Below are positions 5,348 to 6,732 of a DNA stretch of 6,732 nucleotides, piece after piece. The translations under genes and the position numbers were made by a program. The DNA is from Caldifarciminota bacterium. Its GTDB lineage: Bacteria; Hydrothermota; Tepidihabitantia; B3-TA06. The stretch lies in NCBI GenBank assembly GCA_014729665.1, contig WJJO01000075.1, positions 1 through 6,732 of the forward strand. Reading direction: 5' to 3'. Below the pieces are notes generated by a model. It saw only the letters and a list, made by a program, of their open reading frames with translations, did not search any database and was not told the DNA's origin. The stretch's first letter is position 1; each line of letters opens with the position of its first letter.

Positions 5348-5745
5348 ATAAATCAATCTCACGCCTCGCGAGATTGAACTCCATCGTGAAACGCGATTCA
5401 AGGTACAGGCTTGAAGCGTATGTATTCGTTATGGAAGCCCTTCATCACGAAGTCGAGAAGCTGAAGAAAAAAACGAGCAGGATAAGGCACCTCTCGGCCG
5501 GAGAGTTGATGGAGGCTATAAGGAAACTCGCGTGGGAGCGTTACGGCAGGCTTGCCAAGCCGGTGTTCGAACACTGGGGCATCAAAACCACTGCCGACTT
5601 CGGCGAGATTGTTTTTAACCTTATAGAGGTGGGCGAGTTTTCCAAAACCGATGACGACAAGAGGGAGGATTTCGATGGAATATTCGACCTCGAAGAACTC
5701 ATCACCCTCTACCCTTTAGGGGATGCAAGAAAAGATAACAGCTGA
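5344..5745 (+). CDS. Minf_1886 family protein, function unknown
   Basis: A 133-residue soluble protein, rich in charged residues and probably mostly helical in its first half. It matches the conserved plan of the Minf_1886 family as I know it: RDSRYRLEAYVFVMEAL (17-33), HLSAGELMEAIR (49-60), EHWGI (76-80), DFGEIVFNLIE (85-95) and KTDDDKREDF (101-110). The length is typical for the family, which has no established function and is best known from Planctomycetes, Verrucomicrobia and related or candidate phyla. The start ATG overlaps the purM stop by 4 bases with only a weak AAGG 10 bases upstream, so translation is probably coupled. Its last 23 bases overlap the helicase gene. The tight link to the helicase is a reason to suspect a nucleic-acid-related role (inference only). 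Confidence 0.85.
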   Translation: MNKSISRLARLNSIVKRDSRYRLEAYVFVMEALHHEVEKLKKKTSRIRHLSAGELMEAIRKLAWERYGRLAKPVFEHWGIKTTADFGEIVFNLIEVGEFSKTDDDKREDFDGIFDLEELITLYPLGDARKDNS

Positions 5746-6732
5746 GTTCACCGGGCAGGGCTCGATCCTGACCAGACTTCCCCGTTTCGAAAACCGCAAA
5801 GGTCAGTTGGAGATGGCAGTTGCAGTCGGTAAAGCGCTGGAGGAAGCCGAAAACCTCATGGTGGAAGCGGGCACCGGGATAGGCAAGAGCTTTGCATATC
5901 TGGTCCCCTTGATTCACTGGTGCACCTCTACAGGAAAAAAGGCGGTTATCGCAACCGGAACCAAGGTGCTTCAGAACCAGCTTGCCTCGAAGGATTTGCC
6001 ATTTCTTGCAGAGCATTCCGATGTTGATTTTACCTTCGAGTTTCTCTACGGCCAGGAGAACTTCTTCTGCCGGCGAAGGGCGGGTGCTGTGGCCCAGTAC
6101 GGCCTTTTCGACACCAACGAGCAGATACCGATGCTTGAAGATATTTCAAGATGGGCCTCGGAGGATACCGGCATCTTCGAGGATTACCCTGAGCCGATTC
6201 CGATTGCCTTAAAGCAGCAGATTTCAAGGCGTTCGGAGGCCTGCCCTCGCAGGAACTGTCCTTATTATGAATTATGCCCTTACTACCGCAAGCGCAGGGC
6301 CGCCGAGGACGCAGATATCCTTGTCGTAAACCATCACCTTTTCTTCGCGCATCTGGAATCCGCCGGGAAACTGCTTCCGGAGTTCGGCGCCGTTATCTTC
6401 GACGAGGCACACCGTCTGGAACAGGTTGCATCGACCTACTTCGGCGTTCGCCTCAACTCCATAGGTCTGGCCATGCTCCTGTCGCGCATATATAATCCGC
6501 GCCGCCGCACCGGGATTGTCACCAAGCTTCCGGACTTTGCAAGGCTGAGGACTTCGATAACCGCTCTTATCGAGGAAAACCGTCAGGCATCCAATAACTT
6601 CTTCCAGGGCCTGGCTTCCTTGCTTGAACCTGGCGAGTACAAGAAGCGAATCCGCACGCCTGACTGCGTTCCGAACGATCTGGAAAAACCCCTTGACGAG
6701 TTGGGGGATTTCTGCTTCGAGATGGCTAAAGA
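5723..6732 (+). CDS. ATP-dependent DNA helicase, DinG/YoaA (XPD-like, Fe-S) family, C-terminus cut by window edge
   Basis: The first 336 codons of a superfamily 2 helicase predicted to unwind DNA 5'-to-3'. It shows the Q-like segment FENRKGQLEMA (22-32), Walker A EAGTGIGKS (48-56), motif Ia ATGTKVLQNQL (78-88), VVNHHLFFA (201-209) and a DEAH box at 227-230. Four cysteines, C116, C174, C179 and C185, lie where the [4Fe-4S] cluster of this family binds. The last three are spaced 5 and 6 apart, as in E. coli DinG (C120, C194, C199, C205). The second RecA domain with motifs IV-VI lies beyond the window. The start ATG follows TAG-GGG in the same frame, so no earlier start is possible, and the N-terminus aligns with the family. 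The gene begins 23 bases inside the Minf_1886 gene. No nuclease domain is seen before Walker A, unlike Gram-positive DinG with its N-terminal exonuclease. Confidence 0.92.
   Translation, partial: MQEKITAEFTGQGSILTRLPRFENRKGQLEMAVAVGKALEEAENLMVEAGTGIGKSFAYLVPLIHWCTSTGKKAVIATGTKVLQNQLASKDLPFLAEHSDVDFTFEFLYGQENFFCRRRAGAVAQYGLFDTNEQIPMLEDISRWASEDTGIFEDYPEPIPIALKQQISRRSEACPRRNCPYYELCPYYRKRRAAEDADILVVNHHLFFAHLESAGKLLPEFGAVIFDEAHRLEQVASTYFGVRLNSIGLAMLLSRIYNPRRRTGIVTKLPDFARLRTSITALIEENRQASNNFFQGLASLLEPGEYKKRIRTPDCVPNDLEKPLDELGDFCFEMAK

Overview
The window reads as ordinary bacterial chromosome with about half G+C, sigma70-type promoters (TTGACA/TATAAT) and strong AGGAGG ribosome binding sites. No tRNA, rRNA, CRISPR array, transposase or phage gene was found. 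The 60-residue single-cluster ferredoxin is of the Thermotoga maritima type, and a Minf_1886-family gene sits between purM and a DinG-type helicase. The intergenic DNA carries G/C-rich hairpin repeats of the kind seen in many metagenome-derived genomes. I infer an anaerobic, probably uncultured bacterium, perhaps from a candidate phylum near the PVC or FCB groups; the sequence does not settle the taxon.

Layout. Positions 1-3136 on the minus strand form a compact operon, read from right to left: a class V aminotransferase, a short SerA-type D-3-phosphoglycerate dehydrogenase, and a DUF1015 protein that runs off the left edge. The intergenic distances are 10 and 3 bases. Positions 3137-3397 are a divergent control region. 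It holds a promoter for the serine-type operon, a consensus promoter for the ferredoxin, and an 8+8 bp palindrome almost exactly midway between the two -35 boxes. A second perfect palindrome lies in the operon's leader. The ferredoxin gene (3398-3580, plus) ends at a hairpin-plus-T terminator (3603-3633).

Positions 3581-4348 contain no convincing protein gene. They hold the terminator, a very stable G/C hairpin, a consensus minus-strand promoter that could make a small RNA of about 120 nt, a compound inverted-repeat element (4057-4117) and a degenerate TCTGT repeat. From 4349 the plus strand carries purM, a Minf_1886-family gene and a DinG/XPD-type iron-sulfur helicase that continues past the right edge. 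These three overlap by 4 and 23 bases and so form one operon.

Function. The aminotransferase and dehydrogenase fit the first two steps of serine synthesis from 3-phosphoglycerate, or alternatively hydroxypyruvate/glyoxylate metabolism. DUF1015 is the uncharacterised partner and is the best candidate for new biochemistry. The purM operon couples a purine-synthesis step to a DNA helicase through a small protein of unknown role. The most interesting non-coding signals are the candidate small RNA with two CCUCCU motifs near its 5' end and the shared operator-like palindrome.
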